From assembly GCA_017643845.1 (NCBI GenBank), contig JAEPMR010000014.1:1-41054 (forward strand): DNA of 41,054 nucleotides, read 5' to 3'. The notes under the pieces are model-generated. The model saw nothing but the letters and a program-made list of their open reading frames with translations, was not told the origin of the DNA and did no database searches. How positions within the stretch are numbered: the stretch's first letter is position 1; every line of letters starts with the position of its first letter. Of this stretch, positions 24,454-33,812 are shown one piece after another. The stretch comes from Marivivens sp. GTDB lineage: Bacteria; Pseudomonadota; Alphaproteobacteria; Rhodobacterales; Rhodobacteraceae. The position numbers were made by a program, and so were the translations under genes.

Positions 24454-26013
24454 ATGACACAGCATGATCGCCTTCTTATCATCGATTTCGGATCGCAGGT
24501 CACACAGCTCATCGCACGCCGGCTGCGCGAGCTGAATGTTTACTGCGAAATCCATCCCTTCCAAAACGTCACCGCCGAAAGCATCCGCGAGATGTCGCCC
24601 AAGGCCGTGATCCTCTCCGGTGGTCCCGCCTCCGTGACTGAGGAAAACAGCCCCCGCGCCCCGCAGGAGCTTTTCGAAATGGGCCTGCCCATCTTTGGCA
24701 TCTGTTACGGCCAGCAGGTGATGATGACCCAGCTCGGCGGCTTGGTCGAGAGCGGCCATCACGCCGAATTCGGCCGTGCCTTCGTCAACCCCGCCGAGGG
24801 GCATCGTGGCGACGGTATCTTCTCGGGTCTCTTTGCCACGGGCCGCGAAGAGGTCTGGATGAGTCACGGCGACCGCGTGACAACACTTGCACCTGGGTTT
24901 GAGGTCATCGGCACCTCCCCCAATGCCCCCTTTGCAATGATCGCGGATGAGGCCCGCCGCTTCTATGCGGTGCAGTTCCACCCCGAGGTGCACCACACGC
25001 CCAACGGCAAAACGATGCTGGAGAATTTCCTGCGTATCTCAGGGTTTACCGGCGATTGGACCATGGGTGCCTACCGCGATGAAGCAATCCGCAAGATCCG
25101 CGAACAGGTCGGTGACAAAAAGGTCATTTGCGGCCTCTCCGGTGGTGTCGACTCGTCCGTTGCCGCTGTTTTGATCCACGAAGCAATCGGCGACCAGCTC
25201 ACCTGTGTTTTCGTCGATCACGGCCTGTTGCGGCAGGGTGAGGCGGAAGAAGTCGTCACCATGTTCCGCGACAACTACAACATTCCGCTGATCCACGCCG
25301 ACGAGTCCGAATTGTTCCTCGGCGAGTTGGATGGCGAGAGCGATCCAGAGACTAAGCGCAAAACCATCGGCCGCCTGTTCATTGACGTGTTCCAGAAATA
25401 CGCCAACCAGATCGAAGGCGCTGAATTCCTTGCCCAGGGCACGCTCTACCCCGATGTGATCGAGTCGGTCAGCTTCTCCGGCGGCCCGTCTGTGACCATC
25501 AAAAGCCACCACAATGTCGGTGGCCTACCTGAAAAGATGGGCCTCAAGCTCGTCGAACCGCTTCGCGAACTCTTCAAGGATGAGGTCCGTGCGCTGGGCC
25601 GCGAGCTCGGGCTTCCAGACAGCTTCATCGGCCGTCACCCCTTCCCCGGCCCCGGCCTCGCTATCCGCTGCCCCGGTGAAATCACCCGCGAAAAGCTGGA
25701 GATCCTGCGCAAGGCCGATGCCGTCTACATCGACCAGATCCGCAAGCACGGGCTCTATGACGAAATCTGGCAAGCGTTCGTCGCGATCCTGCCCGTCCGC
25801 ACCGTCGGCGTCATGGGCGATGGCCGCACCTACGATTACGCCTGCGCCCTCCGCGCCGTCACAAGCGTCGATGGCATGACGGCGGACTACTACCCCTTCA
25901 GCCACGAGTTCCTCGGCGAAACCGCGACCCGCATCATCAACGAGGTCAAAGGCATCAACCGCGTCACCTACGACGTGACTTCGAAGCCTCCGGGAACCAT
26001 CGAGTGGGAGTGA
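24454..26013 (+). CDS. guaA: GMP synthase (glutamine-hydrolysing)
   Basis: A 519-residue enzyme making GMP from XMP, ATP and glutamine. N-terminal amidotransferase: C84 (FGICYGQQ), H176 and E178 (QFHPEVHH). ATP-pyrophosphatase loop [10 protein letters not shown] at 228-237, then the C-terminal dimerisation domain ending PPGTIEWE. The ATG at 24454 is chosen because it gives the standard N-terminus ([20 protein letters not shown]); upstream in-frame codons to 24325 are not family-like. No ribosome binding site is visible. It is divergent from the mttB-like gene. Confidence 0.97.
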   Translation: MTQHDRLLIIDFGSQVTQLIARRLRELNVYCEIHPFQNVTAESIREMSPKAVILSGGPASVTEENSPRAPQELFEMGLPIFGICYGQQVMMTQLGGLVESGHHAEFGRAFVNPAEGHRGDGIFSGLFATGREEVWMSHGDRVTTLAPGFEVIGTSPNAPFAMIADEARRFYAVQFHPEVHHTPNGKTMLENFLRISGFTGDWTMGAYRDEAIRKIREQVGDKKVICGLSGGVDSSVAAVLIHEAIGDQLTCVFVDHGLLRQGEAEEVVTMFRDNYNIPLIHADESELFLGELDGESDPETKRKTIGRLFIDVFQKYANQIEGAEFLAQGTLYPDVIESVSFSGGPSVTIKSHHNVGGLPEKMGLKLVEPLRELFKDEVRALGRELGLPDSFIGRHPFPGPGLAIRCPGEITREKLEILRKADAVYIDQIRKHGLYDEIWQAFVAILPVRTVGVMGDGRTYDYACALRAVTSVDGMTADYYPFSHEFLGETATRIINEVKGINRVTYDVTSKPPGTIEWE

Positions 26014-26069
26014 TCCCACTCGAACAATTTTCACTGGAACAAATCGCTGCCTCCGGCTAGGCATCGGGC

Positions 26070-26936
26070 ATGATTTATGCCTCTGCCGAAGATTGGCGCG
26101 TCGCGCCCCAGAAACGCGTTCTCTTGCTCGCCATGTCGGGCTTGGGAAAAACGCATGTGTCCAACATCCTGCGCAACAGCGGGAAGTGGTTTCACTACTC
26201 GATAGATTACCGCATCGGCACCCGTTATATGGGCGAGCTGATCGCCGATAACGCCAAGAAACAGGCGATGCAGGTTCCTTTTCTGCGCGACCTGCTGCTG
26301 ACGGATTCTATCTATATCGGCACGAACATTACCTTCAACAATCTCGCGCCTGTCTCCGCCTATCTCGGCAAGCCGGGCAATCCCGCACTGGGCGGCCTTC
26401 CGATGGAGGAATATCGCCGCCGTCAGGATCAGTTCCGCCGCGCTGAAATATCCGCTCTGCTGGATACCGGCCATTTCATCCGCCGCGCGCAGGATCTCTA
26501 CGATTACCCCCATTTCGTCTGCGACACCGGCGGTTCGATCTGCGAATGGGTCGATCCCGACGATGCCAACGACCCTATCATGACGGCCCTGGCCGCCGAA
26601 ACCTTGATGATCTGGATCAAAGGCAGCGAGGACCATACGCAGGAACTAATCCGCCGGTTTGACCGCGCGCCGAAGCCGATGGCCTACCAGCCCGAATTCC
26701 TTGCCAAAAGCTGGGCGGCCTATCTGGCCGAACACAACTGCGCAGAGGACGAAGTCAATCCTGATAGCTTCATCCGCTGGACCTACGCCAAAGCCCTTGC
26801 GCACCGCCAGCCCCGCTACGAGAAAATGGCCGCGCGTTGGGGCATCACCGTGACCGCAGAAGAGATCGCCGCTGTCAGCAGCGCCGCCGATTTCGAGGAA
26901 CTGGTGGCCCGCACCCTTGAGGCCCACGGCCAATAG
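26070..26936 (+). CDS. uncharacterised P-loop ATPase/kinase-like protein
   Basis: A 288-residue soluble protein with a Walker A motif at 21-28 (AMSGLGKT) behind a hydrophobic strand (RVLLL) and a possible Walker B Asp at D152 (HFVCDTGGS). The region after the P-loop (FHYSIDYRIGTRYM) resembles small-molecule-kinase folds, but I recognise no lid or substrate signature. It sits 56 bases after guaA and 33 before metA. Conserved-hypothetical ATPases of this kind occur in Rhodobacteraceae. Start at 26070 lacks a clear ribosome binding site; an internal Met just before the P-loop is unlikely because it would delete the strand. Confidence 0.7.
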   Translation: MIYASAEDWRVAPQKRVLLLAMSGLGKTHVSNILRNSGKWFHYSIDYRIGTRYMGELIADNAKKQAMQVPFLRDLLLTDSIYIGTNITFNNLAPVSAYLGKPGNPALGGLPMEEYRRRQDQFRRAEISALLDTGHFIRRAQDLYDYPHFVCDTGGSICEWVDPDDANDPIMTALAAETLMIWIKGSEDHTQELIRRFDRAPKPMAYQPEFLAKSWAAYLAEHNCAEDEVNPDSFIRWTYAKALAHRQPRYEKMAARWGITVTAEEIAAVSSAADFEELVARTLEAHGQ

Positions 26937-26941
26937 CCCTA

Positions 26942-26962
26942 TCTGTTTGCCTCGAACAGAGG
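26942..26962 (+). promoter_or_regulatory. hairpin overlapping the metA ribosome binding site
   Basis: TCTGTT (26942-26947) pairs with AACAGA (26955-26960) around a 7-base loop; the 3' arm contains the first bases of the metA Shine-Dalgarno AGAGG (26958-26962). It may modulate metA translation. It is too short for any SAM riboswitch. Confidence 0.3.
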
Positions 26963-26969
26963 ATACCCC

Positions 26970-27893
26970 ATGCCGATCAAGCTACCCGAAAATCTGCCTG
27001 CCTATGACGTTCTCTCCAAAGAGGGCGTCATGGTCATGTCCGATGATCGGGCCGCGCGGCAGGACATCCGGCCTTTGCGCATCGGCCTGCTGAATCTGAT
27101 GCCGAAGAAGATCCAGACGGAAAACCAGTTCGCCCGCCTGATTGGCGCCACGCCGCTTCAGGTCGAACTGTCGTTGATCCGCATGACCGAACATCAGACG
27201 AAGAACACCGCTGCCGCGCATATGGAGGAATTCTACCGTCCCTTCGCCGATGTCGCAGCCTCGGGAGAGAAATTCGACGGCCTCGTCATCACAGGCGCAC
27301 CGATCGAGCATCTCCCCTTCGAAGAGGTCACGTATTGGGACGAGTTGAAAGACGTCATGAACTGGACCCAAAGCCACGTCCAGTCCACCTTCGGTGTCTG
27401 CTGGGGTGGCATGGCGATGATCTATCACTTCCACGGCGTGCAGAAACATATTCTGGATCACAAGGCCTTCGGCTGCATCCGCCATTCCAATTGCGCCCCT
27501 GCCTCCCCTTATCTGCGGGGATTCTCGGATGACATGGTGATCCCTGTCAGCCGGTGGACCGAGATGCGCCGGGATGAGATAGAATCCGCAGGCGGCCTGA
27601 ATATTCTGATCGACAGCGGAGAAACTGGCCCCTGCCTCGTCGAGGATCCCGCCCACCGCGCGATCTATATCTTCAACCACTTTGAATATGACAGTGGCAC
27701 CCTGAAAGAAGAATACGATCGCGACGTCGAGGCAGGCACCCCGATCAACGTTCCGGTAAACTACTATCCGGACGACGATCCATCCCGCCCGCCGCAAAAC
27801 CGCTGGCGCAGTCACGCGCATTTGCTTTACGGAAACTGGATCAATGAAATCTACCAGTCCACGCCATATGACATGAGTGAAATTGGCCGGTAA
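26970..27893 (+). CDS. metA: homoserine O-acetyltransferase (MetA family)
   Basis: A 307-residue MetA-type enzyme activating homoserine for methionine synthesis. Catalytic residues: C144 (FGVCWGGMA), H237 and E239 (FNHFEYDSG). The residue that sets acyl-CoA choice (position 111 in E. coli MetA, Gly for succinyl) is Glu here, E113 in [12 protein letters not shown], which in characterised homologues means acetyl-CoA; hence acetyltransferase rather than succinyltransferase. The ribosome binding site AGAGG lies in a small hairpin. Its end overlaps the next gene by 17 bases. Confidence 0.93.
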   Translation: MPIKLPENLPAYDVLSKEGVMVMSDDRAARQDIRPLRIGLLNLMPKKIQTENQFARLIGATPLQVELSLIRMTEHQTKNTAAAHMEEFYRPFADVAASGEKFDGLVITGAPIEHLPFEEVTYWDELKDVMNWTQSHVQSTFGVCWGGMAMIYHFHGVQKHILDHKAFGCIRHSNCAPASPYLRGFSDDMVIPVSRWTEMRRDEIESAGGLNILIDSGETGPCLVEDPAHRAIYIFNHFEYDSGTLKEEYDRDVEAGTPINVPVNYYPDDDPSRPPQNRWRSHAHLLYGNWINEIYQSTPYDMSEIGR

Positions 27894-28860
27894 TACATTG
27901 ATATTCCTCCTGATTGCGGCGTTTCTCGTGATCGGTGGCATATTGGGTCTTGCCCGCCACCACAGCGCAACCATCACGCGTGAAACACCCCCGACAGGGC
28001 GCTTGATCGAGGTCGAAGGCAGAACGGTTCATGCCATCGTCAAAGGAACCGGCCCCGACCTCGTGCTGATTCACGGAGCCAGCGGAAATGCCCGTGACAT
28101 GGACCTCGCGCTGGGCGACCGCCTTGCCAGTCGCTACCGCGTCATCATGTTCGACCGGCCCGGCTTGGGCTATACCGAGCAGGTCTCGCCCGCCTATGCC
28201 CGCCCCTTTGCCACCGATGTCGACAGCCCGCTTGAGCAAGCGCGCCTTCTGCAATCTGCTGCCGCCCGGCTTGGTGCCGATCGCCCCATTGTTCTGGGCC
28301 ATTCCTACGGCGGCGCGGTGGCACTCGCATGGGCCATTGACCGCCCCGATACCCTTTCCGCATTGGTCAATCTCGCAGGTGTGTCCAATCCATGGCCGGG
28401 CTCGCTCGGTCCGCTCTACAAATTCGTCGGCACGTCCCTCGGCGGGGGAATTCTGGCACCGTTGATTGCCGCCTTGGTCCCGACATCCTACATCGAAGCC
28501 ACCATCGGCACGATTTTCAATCCTGATCCCGTGCCGGAAAACTACGGCCACAAGGTCGGCGCCTCCCTTGCCCTTCGCCCAAAATCAATTCGCGCGAATG
28601 CCCGCCAAGTCAATTGGTTACGGCCCGAAGTTGTTGCGATGGTTGAGCATTATCCGCAGATCGAACTGCCTGTTGAAATCGTTCACGGTGACGCAGATAC
28701 CATTGTCCCGCTCAGCGTTCACTCCCGCCCGCTCGCGGCACAGATCCCCCAATCCAATCTCACGATCCTGTCAGAGGTGGGCCATATGCCTCACCACAGC
28801 GCCACTGACGCCGTGATTGCGGCAATCGACCGCGCCGCTGCCCGGGCCAATTTGCCATAG
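27877..28860 (+). CDS. alpha/beta hydrolase, membrane-anchored or exported
   Basis: A 327-residue protein. Residues 7-25 are hydrophobic ([19 protein letters not shown]), giving an anchor or signal. The alpha/beta-hydrolase core shows [10 protein letters not shown] (oxyanion region), the nucleophile Ser in [11 protein letters not shown], the acid in [10 protein letters not shown] and the catalytic His in EVGHMPHH. Substrate unknown. The start is GTG at 27877 inside the end of metA, so it is probably translated by coupling; the next in-frame start would cut the membrane segment. It is followed by the TetR gene. Confidence 0.85.
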   Translation: MKLAGNTLIFLLIAAFLVIGGILGLARHHSATITRETPPTGRLIEVEGRTVHAIVKGTGPDLVLIHGASGNARDMDLALGDRLASRYRVIMFDRPGLGYTEQVSPAYARPFATDVDSPLEQARLLQSAAARLGADRPIVLGHSYGGAVALAWAIDRPDTLSALVNLAGVSNPWPGSLGPLYKFVGTSLGGGILAPLIAALVPTSYIEATIGTIFNPDPVPENYGHKVGASLALRPKSIRANARQVNWLRPEVVAMVEHYPQIELPVEIVHGDADTIVPLSVHSRPLAAQIPQSNLTILSEVGHMPHHSATDAVIAAIDRAAARANLP

Positions 28861-28926
28861 GCGCTTTCCGCCCCCATATAAATCGTATTAACATCGAGCA
28901 GAACGACAAGCGGAGCGGCGCACCCT

Positions 28927-29544
28927 ATGGCCAAACAGGGCTATCATCACGGCAATCTGCGCGAAGCGTTGATCGCAGGCTGTCTGCGCCTGATCGAAGA
29001 GCGCGGCCCGACGGGGTTTTCGCTGTCAGAGGCCGCGCGCGAGGCAGGCGTCACCCCCGCCGCCGTCTATCGCCATTTTGAGGGACGCGAGGATCTGATC
29101 GCCGCCGCCGCCCTGCAAGGCTTTGAAATCTTTGGCGATCTGATGGGCCGCGCCTATGGCAACGGAGAGCCCTCCGCGCTTGCCGCTTTCGAATCCACTG
29201 GCCGCGCCTATCTCGCCTTTGCCCGCAAGTTCCCCGGCCATTACGTCGCCATGTTCGAGAGCGGCATCTCGATCCAGCGCACGCCTGAGCTCTACGCCGC
29301 CGCCACTCGCGCCATGGGCGTGCTGGAGAAGGCCGCCGAACAGCTCTCCCTCCAGATCCCGCCCGAAAAACGCCCGCCACCACAGATGTTTTCCGCCCAT
29401 GTCTGGGCGATGAGCCACGGCGTGGTCGAGCTTTTCGCCCGCGGCAATCCCGGCACCAAATCGCCCTTCCCGCCCGAGGATCTCCTCGAATCCGGCATCG
29501 GCGTCTACCTCAGAGGCTTGGGCCTCCTGCCGCCGGATCGGTAG
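28927..29544 (+). CDS. TetR/AcrR-family transcriptional regulator
   Basis: A 205-residue regulator. The N-terminal HTH is clear (GYHHGNLREALIAGCLRLIE and VTPAAVYRHFEGREDLIAAAA), followed by a C-terminal ligand domain of the WHG type. The GYHHGNLR opening is common to a large TetR subgroup. It lies 66 bases after the alpha/beta hydrolase gene, which may be a target; the ligand is unknown. The ribosome binding site is weak (GGAG about 13 bases upstream). Confidence 0.9.
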   Translation: MAKQGYHHGNLREALIAGCLRLIEERGPTGFSLSEAAREAGVTPAAVYRHFEGREDLIAAAALQGFEIFGDLMGRAYGNGEPSALAAFESTGRAYLAFARKFPGHYVAMFESGISIQRTPELYAAATRAMGVLEKAAEQLSLQIPPEKRPPPQMFSAHVWAMSHGVVELFARGNPGTKSPFPPEDLLESGIGVYLRGLGLLPPDR

Positions 29545-29550
29545 CACCCA

Positions 29551-29579
29551 AACAAAAAGGGCCCCCGAAGGCGCCCTTT
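29551..29579 (-). terminator. Rho-independent terminator of rplM-rpsI
   Basis: AAAGGGC (29556-29562) pairs with GCCCTTT (29573-29579), with an inner CC/GG pair beyond one mismatch. On the minus strand the loop is TTCG and the stem is followed by TTTTTGTTT. It sits between the convergent TetR and rpsI genes and may also stop the TetR transcript. Confidence 0.88.
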
Positions 29580-29601
29580 CCAAATCCGTAGGTCTCGCGA
29601 A

Positions 29602-30090
29602 TTAACGCTTTGAGAACTGGAAGCTCCGGCGTGCTTTGCGCTTACCGTATTTCTTACGCTCGACGACGCGGCTGTCGCGGGTCAGGAAGCCAGCGGCTTT
29701 CAGTGCGCCACGCAGAGAGGGATCGTAAAGCTGGAGTGCTTTCGAAATCCCGTGCTTCACAGCACCGGCCTGACCGGAAAGGCCACCACCTTTGACGGTT
29801 GCGTAGACGTCAAACTGACCGTCCACACCGGCAACCTGAAACGGTTGGCGCAGGATCATCTGCAGCACCGGACGGGCAAAGTAGGTGCCCTGATCCTTGC
29901 CGTTCACGGTAACCTTGCCGGAGCCCGGCTTGATCCACACGCGGGCAACAGCGTCTTTACGCTTGCCGGTGGCGTAGGAACGGCCAAGCTCGTCACGGAC
30001 GGGCTCACGGGGCGCAGCGACTTCGACGACAGCATCTTCGCCAGTGGCGACAGTGCCCAGCTCTTCGAGGGAGTTGATCTGATCAGCCAT
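29602..30090 (-). CDS. rpsI: 30S ribosomal protein S9
   Basis: A 162-residue S9. The core from about residue 36 ([21 protein letters not shown]) through [19 protein letters not shown] to the basic C-terminal RRSFQFSKR is canonical; the last residues reach the P-site tRNA in the ribosome. An acidic N-terminal extension of about 35 residues, absent from E. coli S9 (130 residues), is common in alphaproteobacteria. It starts 2 bases after rplM and is co-transcribed with it. Confidence 0.98.
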   Translation of the reverse strand: MADQINSLEELGTVATGEDAVVEVAAPREPVRDELGRSYATGKRKDAVARVWIKPGSGKVTVNGKDQGTYFARPVLQMILRQPFQVAGVDGQFDVYATVKGGGLSGQAGAVKHGISKALQLYDPSLRGALKAAGFLTRDSRVVERKKYGKRKARRSFQFSKR

Positions 30091-30092
30091 GA

Positions 30093-30554
30093 TTATGCGC
30101 TCCGCGTGTTCTTCTTGTTCATCGACTTTACGTCGAGAACTTCAGGCTTCTGGGCCTCCATGCCGTGCTCGGCACCGGCAAAGACGCGCAGGTTGGTCAT
30201 CTGCTTGCGGCTCAGGCGGTTGCCCGGCAGCATACGCTTGACGGCCTGCATGACGACGCGCTCAGGGTGCGCCCCTTCGAGGATCTGGCCGGTGGTGCGG
30301 GACTTGATGCCGCCCGGGTGGCCAGTGTGCCAGTAGTTCGGCTTCTCGCGCTTCTTGCCGGTCAGTTGGATCTTGTCGGCATTGATCACGATAACGTTGT
30401 CACCCATGTCCATATGGGGGGTGAAGGACGGCTTGTGCTTGCCACGCAGCCGCATGGCAACGATCGAGGCAAGACGGCCCAGAACAACGCCTTCAGCGTC
30501 GATCAGGATCCATTTTTTCTCGATGTCTGCCGGAGTAGCAGAAAAGGTTTTCAT
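30093..30554 (-). CDS. rplM: 50S ribosomal protein L13
   Basis: A 153-residue L13: [44 protein letters not shown] and [23 protein letters not shown] are standard. It is the first gene of the rplM-rpsI operon. A strong promoter and AT-rich upstream element lie at 30608-30700, giving an untranslated leader of roughly 45 bases with one hairpin. The ribosome binding site is weak (GGTG). Confidence 0.98.
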   Translation of the reverse strand: MKTFSATPADIEKKWILIDAEGVVLGRLASIVAMRLRGKHKPSFTPHMDMGDNVIVINADKIQLTGKKREKPNYWHTGHPGGIKSRTTGQILEGAHPERVVMQAVKRMLPGNRLSRKQMTNLRVFAGAEHGMEAQKPEVLDVKSMNKKNTRSA

Positions 30555-30576
30555 GGTTCACCAATGTTTATCTAAG

Positions 30577-30590
30577 GGCGGCACGCCGCC
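30577..30590 (-). promoter_or_regulatory. hairpin in the rplM leader
   Basis: GGCGG (30577-30581) pairs with CCGCC (30586-30590) around a CACG loop, 23-36 bases upstream of the rplM start and inside the predicted leader. It could stabilise the mRNA or act in feedback control; no match to a known L13 leader structure can be shown by eye. Confidence 0.35.
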
Positions 30591-30607
30591 GGTCTTGGGA
30601 TGGGCGG

Positions 30608-30635
30608 GTTATACGGGAGTTCAAAGCGCAGTCAA
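30608..30635 (-). promoter_or_regulatory. strong sigma-70 promoter of rplM-rpsI
   Basis: On the minus strand TTGACT (30635-30630), 16-base spacer, TATAAC (30613-30608). Both boxes are near consensus, and the predicted start at about 30601 leaves a short leader before rplM. Confidence 0.75.
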
Positions 30636-30640
30636 GCGCA

Positions 30641-30697
30641 TGTTTTTCTAAATTTAATAGCAAGAACAGGTACTTATAAAATAGGTATTATTTTACC
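30641..30697 (-). promoter_or_regulatory. AT-rich upstream element with a TAAAATA/TATTTTA palindrome
   Basis: Almost the whole gap between the -35 box and the thioesterase gene is AT-rich, in contrast to its surroundings. It contains a perfect 7-base inverted repeat, TAAAATA (30677-30683) and TATTTTA (30689-30695). The part next to the -35 box (TTAAATTTAGAAAAA read on the minus strand) looks like an UP element that would bind the RNA polymerase alpha subunit. Confidence 0.5.
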
Positions 30698-30701
30698 CCA
30701 T

Positions 30702-31118
30702 CTATTTCGGCAGTGAATAGGTCATATTTGCCCGCGCGACAGGTTCCGCCTGCCCTTCGCTGTAGAGAAGCGCGTCACAGACCGCCAGAACACGGCCCAG
30801 CTTCAGCACCCGCACCTCGCAGAGCATATCCTTACCCGCAGCAGGCTTGCGCATGAAATCAAGGCTCGCATTCGTCGTGACCGCCAGCGCCTTCGGCCCG
30901 ATCATCGCAAGGATCGCGAGGTAAATTCCTACATCCGCCAGCGCAAACATCGACGGCCCCGATACCGTGCCACCCGGCCGCAAGTGCGCGTCAGTGACCT
31001 TCAACCGCATGGTCAGCCGCCCCTCAGCCACCTCCTCCACAACGAAGTCATCCTTCGCCTGCGGGAAGTCGCTCTCAAGGAACGCCATCAAAGCGGCCTT
31101 ATCCATCGCCAACGCCAT
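30702..31118 (-). CDS. PaaI-type hotdog thioesterase
   Basis: A 138-residue hotdog-fold protein. LRPGGTVSGPSMFALADVGIYLAI matches the PaaI/acyl-CoA thioesterase motif (usual HxGG...G..A.AD), although the first His of that motif is Pro-Gly here. TTNASLDFMRKPA is the second conserved strand. Hydrolysis of a CoA thioester is inferred. Starts at ATG 31118 (GGAG upstream; a GTG one codon earlier is possible), 11 bases after the M32 carboxypeptidase gene, with which it shares an operon. Confidence 0.83.
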   Translation of the reverse strand: MALAMDKAALMAFLESDFPQAKDDFVVEEVAEGRLTMRLKVTDAHLRPGGTVSGPSMFALADVGIYLAILAMIGPKALAVTTNASLDFMRKPAAGKDMLCEVRVLKLGRVLAVCDALLYSEGQAEPVARANMTYSLPK

Positions 31119-31129
31119 CACCCGCTCCG

Positions 31130-32608
31130 TTACAGATCGTAAAGCGCGCCGAACTTCGCGCGCAGATAGTCCACCAGCGGTGCCTCGCTTGGCTCCGCAC
31201 CCGTCGCCCGCGCAATCACATCGCGCGGCAGATAGCGTTTGCCGTGGCGTTGCAGGTTCTCGCGAAGCCAGCCGGTCGCAGGGGTCATATCGCCTTGTGC
31301 CACCGCCGTATCCAGATCAGGCACCGCCTTGCGCAGCGCGTCATTCAGGCAGCCCGCATAGACATTGCCCAGCGTATAGGTCGGAAAATAGCCAAACAGC
31401 CCGACCGACCAGTGCACATCCTGCAAAACCCCGTTGGACGGCTTGTCCACCGCATAGCCGAAATCGGTCTCAAACCGGTCATTCCACGCGGCTTCCAGAT
31501 CACCCACCGTCAGATCGCCCGCGATCAACGCCCGCTCCAGATCATAACGCAGCAGCACATGCATGTTGTACTGCACCTCATCGGCCTCGGTGCGGATATA
31601 GCCCTTCTGCACACGGTTCACCGCTTTGTAGAACCCGTCCGCATCCGGCAGCACATCAGCGCCAAAACGCTTTACCATCTTCCCGTGTAACCAGCCGGTA
31701 AACGCCGCTGAGCGTCCGATCTGGTTCTCATAAAGCCGGCTCTGGCTTTCATGCACCCCCATTGAGGCACCCTGCCCCAGCGGCGTCAGCCCGTAGCCCG
31801 CGTCCACGGCCTGTTCGTAGCAGGCATGGCCCGTTTCATGGATCGTCGAATAGAGGCAGTTGAACGGATCCGCCGGATCGGAACGCATGGTGATCCGCAC
31901 ATCCTGCCCCGAGCCGCTACAGAACGGATGCACCGCTTTATCGATCCGCCCACGCGCCAAGTCATACCCAAAGGCTACGGCCACGTCTTGCGCCAGCGAC
32001 ACCTGCACCGCCGGATCGAAAGTTCCGCTCAGCCCTTCAGGCTCGGGCTTGTCCAGTATCTGGGCCCGCAACGCCACGAGTTCGGGCCGCAAGGCCGCAA
32101 ACATCGCGTCCAGCGTTTCAGCCTTCGCACCCGGCTCGTAATCGTCCAGCAATGCGTCATAATGCGATTGCCCGTCCACGGCCAAAGCAGCCGCGGTCTC
32201 ACGGCTCAGCCGCACCACATCCGCCAGTACCGGCAGGAAGGCCGCAACATCCTCATTGCTCCTCGCCTCGGCCCAGATACCTTGCGCCCGCGACGTGACC
32301 CGCGCCATCTCCTGCGCCAGCGCAGTGGGAACTCGGCAACTGCGATCATAGCTATGGCGGATCTCCCGCAGCATCGCCGCTTGTGTCTCGTCCGCAGCCT
32401 TCGCCGCCTCAAGCCATTCCCCGATGCGCGGATCGGTGCGCCGCGCATGCAGCACACCCTCCATTGCCGCCATCTCCTCGGAACGCTGGTCTGCCGCACC
32501 GCGCGGCATCATCGTTTCCTGATCCCAACCCAGCCGCCCCGCGACCTGCGCCAGCGCCTCGGTTTCACGCTGATGCGCCATCAGCTCTGTATAGGCTGCG
32601 TTGCTCAT
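31130..32608 (-). CDS. carboxypeptidase Taq, M32 family
   Basis: A 492-residue metallocarboxypeptidase, usual length for M32 (about 500). The zinc site is H257-E258-T-G-H261 (STIHETGHACYEQ) with E287 as third ligand (GVHESQSRLYEN). The N-terminal helical region includes LGWDQETMMP. It trims C-terminal residues from peptides in the cytoplasm. ATG at 32608 follows GGGGAG and overlaps the ctaA stop (ATGA), suggesting coupling with ctaA despite unrelated functions. Confidence 0.95.
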   Translation of the reverse strand: MSNAAYTELMAHQRETEALAQVAGRLGWDQETMMPRGAADQRSEEMAAMEGVLHARRTDPRIGEWLEAAKAADETQAAMLREIRHSYDRSCRVPTALAQEMARVTSRAQGIWAEARSNEDVAAFLPVLADVVRLSRETAAALAVDGQSHYDALLDDYEPGAKAETLDAMFAALRPELVALRAQILDKPEPEGLSGTFDPAVQVSLAQDVAVAFGYDLARGRIDKAVHPFCSGSGQDVRITMRSDPADPFNCLYSTIHETGHACYEQAVDAGYGLTPLGQGASMGVHESQSRLYENQIGRSAAFTGWLHGKMVKRFGADVLPDADGFYKAVNRVQKGYIRTEADEVQYNMHVLLRYDLERALIAGDLTVGDLEAAWNDRFETDFGYAVDKPSNGVLQDVHWSVGLFGYFPTYTLGNVYAGCLNDALRKAVPDLDTAVAQGDMTPATGWLRENLQRHGKRYLPRDVIARATGAEPSEAPLVDYLRAKFGALYDL

Positions 32609-33750
32609 GCGGCGGCTCCCCGAATGGATTGTGCCAGCGGATAGCGGGCAAGATACCGCGCCCGCAGGATCACCACCCACAGCACAACTGCCCCGATCTG
32701 ATGCACGATCGCGATATGAACCGGCGCAGAGTATAGCACTGTCATGATCCCGACGGTCATCTGCAAAAACATCACGCCCAGAACCATGGTAAAGGCAAAA
32801 CGGGTCTGCGAATTGGGCGAGCGCTTCGAGCGCAGCCAGACCACAATGGCGAATATAAAGAGCAGATAGCCTGACATCCTGTGCATGAACTGCACCAGTC
32901 CCGCATCCTCAAAGAAGTTGCGCCAGACAGGCGTGATCTGGAACGGCTCCGGCGGGAAGAACCCGTCGCCCATCAACGGCCAGGTTGGGAAGGCACGACC
33001 CGCATCAATTCCCGCCACCAGAGCGCCCAGCAGAATTTGCAGAAAGGCAAAATGCATCAGCCCCGTTCCCATGCCAAAGAGCTTCGGCTCAGCCGCACGT
33101 CGCGCCTGCATCAGGTCCGCTTCGCTCCGCCCCAGTAGGAACATATACCATGCGAGGAAGCCAAAGATGACGAAAGCCAGCCCCAAATGCGTCGCCAGCC
33201 GGTAGGATGCCACATCCAGCATCCCCTCTTCCAAACCGCTCGAAACCATCCACCAGCCAATCGCCCCCTGCAAACCGCCCAGTCCACCCAGCAACAACAG
33301 GCGCGGCGTCCAGCCAGCCGGAATACGCTTCGTCGCCCAGAAAAACAGGAAGCCAGCGCCCCAAACCAGCCCGATCACGCGGCCCAGTTGCCTATGCCCC
33401 CATTCCCACCAGTAAATGAACTGGAACTCGGACAGGCTCATGCCTTTATTTTGAAGCTGGTATTCTGGGATTTGCCGGTACTTGTCGAATTCGCTTTGCC
33501 AGTCCGCCTCGTTCATCGGTGGCAGCGCTCCGGTCACAGGCGCCCACTCCGTGATCGAAAGACCAGAATCCGTGAGACGTGTCATACCACCCACGGCGAT
33601 CATCACTGCGACAAGCGCAAAAATCACCATCAGCCAGAGCCGGATCGCCCCGCGCGAACCACGCGGCGCACGGTCAATGCCACCCGGCGCGGCTTGCGCT
33701 TTCGGTTGGTCGCCAACATCCTCAAACAGCTTGCGCGGTGTCTGGGCCAT
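32605..33750 (-). CDS. ctaA: heme A synthase
   Basis: A 381-residue membrane protein of the COX15/CtaA type that oxidises heme O to heme A for aa3-type cytochrome oxidase. Eight membrane segments are apparent. Conserved heme-ligand histidines occur in WWEWGHRQLGR, LATHLGLA, QFMHRMSGY and IVHQIGAV; TRLTDSGLSITEWAPVTG is the family's first-loop signature. ATG at 33750 follows GGAGCAGG. It lies 62 bases downstream of trmJ on the same strand and overlaps the carboxypeptidase gene. Confidence 0.96.
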   Translation of the reverse strand: MAQTPRKLFEDVGDQPKAQAAPGGIDRAPRGSRGAIRLWLMVIFALVAVMIAVGGMTRLTDSGLSITEWAPVTGALPPMNEADWQSEFDKYRQIPEYQLQNKGMSLSEFQFIYWWEWGHRQLGRVIGLVWGAGFLFFWATKRIPAGWTPRLLLLGGLGGLQGAIGWWMVSSGLEEGMLDVASYRLATHLGLAFVIFGFLAWYMFLLGRSEADLMQARRAAEPKLFGMGTGLMHFAFLQILLGALVAGIDAGRAFPTWPLMGDGFFPPEPFQITPVWRNFFEDAGLVQFMHRMSGYLLFIFAIVVWLRSKRSPNSQTRFAFTMVLGVMFLQMTVGIMTVLYSAPVHIAIVHQIGAVVLWVVILRARYLARYPLAQSIRGAAA

Positions 33751-33812
33751 CAAACCTGCTCCTAAACTATGTTTGTCGGGAACCTATGTCGCTCCCCCTG
33801 CGGCGGCAAGCG

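Noticed and set aside
26937-26969. SAM-II riboswitch upstream of metA
   Set aside because: Only 33 bases separate the P-loop gene and metA and they hold a small hairpin, far short of the riboswitch pseudoknot.
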